Assembly: GCF_016907715.1 (NCBI RefSeq)
Contig: NZ_JAFBCM010000001.1
Span: 4,650,001-4,714,000 of the forward strand
Reading direction: 5' to 3'
DNA: 64,000 bases
Source of the DNA: Tenggerimyces flavus
GTDB taxonomy: Bacteria; Actinomycetota; Actinomycetes; Propionibacteriales; Actinopolymorphaceae
Within the stretch, counting starts at the first letter, position 1. Every line of letters starts with the position of its first letter. This document shows positions 63,231 to 64,000 of the stretch, in pieces. The position numbers and the translations under genes are program-made. The notes beneath the pieces are model-generated. The model was not told where the DNA came from and searched no databases. It worked only from the letters and a program-made list of their open reading frames with translations.

Positions 63231-64000
63231 ATGGCTCAGAGCCTGAATGCGATGGACCACAAGAACCTCGTGGCCCACCTGAAGAAATGGAACAAGGTTC
63301 CGGACACCGAGAACCCGGAGTACTACTACAGCAAGTACGACTTCCAGTTCACCAAGGAGGAGTGGACGCGGGTCGGTGACGCTGCCAACGAGGTCGCCGA
63401 CCAGATGACCCAGGCCCTCCAGCGGCTCATGGACAGCGACAACGGGTGGAAGGGCGAGGCCGCGACCTCGTTCCGGCAGAAGGCCGACCAGATCATCTAC
63501 TTCGCCCGGCAGATCGCCCACATGTCCGACGGAAAGAAGTACATCAAACCCACTCCGCCGCCTCCGCCTGACGACGGCAACCCGTTCCCCACGGGCGGCA
63601 CCGTCAACTCCTCGGCCAAGAGCTTCACCGAGAACCTTCGTACGGTCCTCGACGAGCTCGAGGCCATGGAGAACGACCCGCACGGCAAGCTGCCCCCGAT
63701 GCCTTGGTACAAGGAGGACGGGCAGTGGAAGGGGTGGTGGACGAAGGCCTACTCCAAGGGCGGCATCGGCGTCGACATGTTCGAGATCCGCTGTGGGGAC
63801 GAGGTCTTCAAGGGCGGCATCACGAACGACGAGATTCAGGGGAAGTTCGGCGAGTGGCATGTGCGCACCCGCGAGGCGGGCGGCGGTCCGCTCGGATCGA
63901 ACTACACGGTGCCCGCGGACTGGAAGGAAGACATCAAGGTCTTCTACGGCTACCGGATGAACTCCGGTCAGGAGGAGATCTGCAAGGCCACGGCGCAGAA
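63231..64000 (+). CDS. WXG100-type protein, truncated by window edge
   Basis: The frame is open from ATG 63231, behind AGGGGGAG, to the window end (about 256 codons seen). The N-terminal domain (about 1-95) has the WXG-like turn NGWKGEAATSFRQKAD between two helices. A proline-rich linker (KPTPPPPPDDGN) is followed by a longer region with a Trp-rich segment (WYKEDGQWKGWWTKAY) and later cysteines. WXG domain plus linker plus a large C-terminal domain is the layout of type VII-exported polymorphic toxins, but the C terminus is outside the window. Confidence 0.7.
   Translation, partial: MAQSLNAMDHKNLVAHLKKWNKVPDTENPEYYYSKYDFQFTKEEWTRVGDAANEVADQMTQALQRLMDSDNGWKGEAATSFRQKADQIIYFARQIAHMSDGKKYIKPTPPPPPDDGNPFPTGGTVNSSAKSFTENLRTVLDELEAMENDPHGKLPPMPWYKEDGQWKGWWTKAYSKGGIGVDMFEIRCGDEVFKGGITNDEIQGKFGEWHVRTREAGGGPLGSNYTVPADWKEDIKVFYGYRMNSGQEEICKATAQ

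Overview
The window is high-GC chromosomal DNA from a filamentous-type actinobacterium. Indicators are GTG starts, likely leaderless promoters, a mycothiol-dependent isomerase family protein, an F420-type LLM oxidoreductase, the two-domain LysX protein, DUF3000, and heme synthesis by the coproporphyrin-dependent route (hemE, hemG, hemQ). The mix of genes suggests the Nocardioidaceae/Kribbella/Actinopolymorpha side of the phylum, but this is inference. No rRNA, tRNA or CRISPR array was found.

Layout. 0-2.4 kb: two TrkA-type K+ channel regulators and an LLM oxidoreductase. 2.5-8.5 kb: a PhyH-type dioxygenase and a copper/heme-oxidase cluster (small membrane protein, YcnI, CopC, CopD-CtaG fusion). 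8.5-14.7 kb: SGNH hydrolase, aconitase with a strong operator, small hypothetical genes, an alpha/beta hydrolase. 14.7-18.1 kb: lysX. 18.1-24.7 kb: an accessory-looking stretch with a DUF3800 protein, a protein carrying the LQRSAGNAAV motif of DUF4157/contractile-injection cargo-like proteins, a 1.6-kb perfect 26-bp tandem array, and a DUF222-HNH endonuclease preceded by a structured repeat. 24.7-26.5 kb: HIT protein, a broken phosphotransferase gene and a P-loop kinase. 26.7-31.2 kb: ROK regulator and a sugar ABC importer lacking its own ATPase. 31.4-38.4 kb: dxs, an amino-acid permease, and a two-gene beta-oxidation operon. 38.4-49.9 kb: an apparently inserted accessory block with many small palindromic repeats, a second copy of the structured element, a leaderless map gene, a LacI regulator with two large secreted discoidin/GH13-like enzymes, an MFS transporter and a small protein behind response-regulator-like direct repeats. 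49.9-57.4 kb: alkD-like, RNase D, DUF3000, hemE, DUF4349, hemG, hemQ. 57.4-62.6 kb: ferredoxin reductase, a four-gene msrB operon, a secreted lamin-tail nuclease. 62.8-64 kb: two WXG100-like genes, the last cut by the window edge.

The strongest candidate for something undescribed is the roughly 250-bp repeat at 23058-23312 and, inverted, at 39594-39846. Both copies fold into the same long hairpin with identical 25-base outer arms, while an inner stem differs by compensatory changes on both sides. One copy sits 59 bases before a DUF222-HNH nuclease gene; the other has no nuclease beside it. This looks like a structured RNA or a mobile-element end linked to the nuclease family. Other points of note are the 26-bp array with chained stop-start mini-ORFs on its minus strand, three families of palindromic repeats, an in-frame palindrome-like insertion in an MFS gene, and the pair of GH13-like enzymes with altered active-site motifs.
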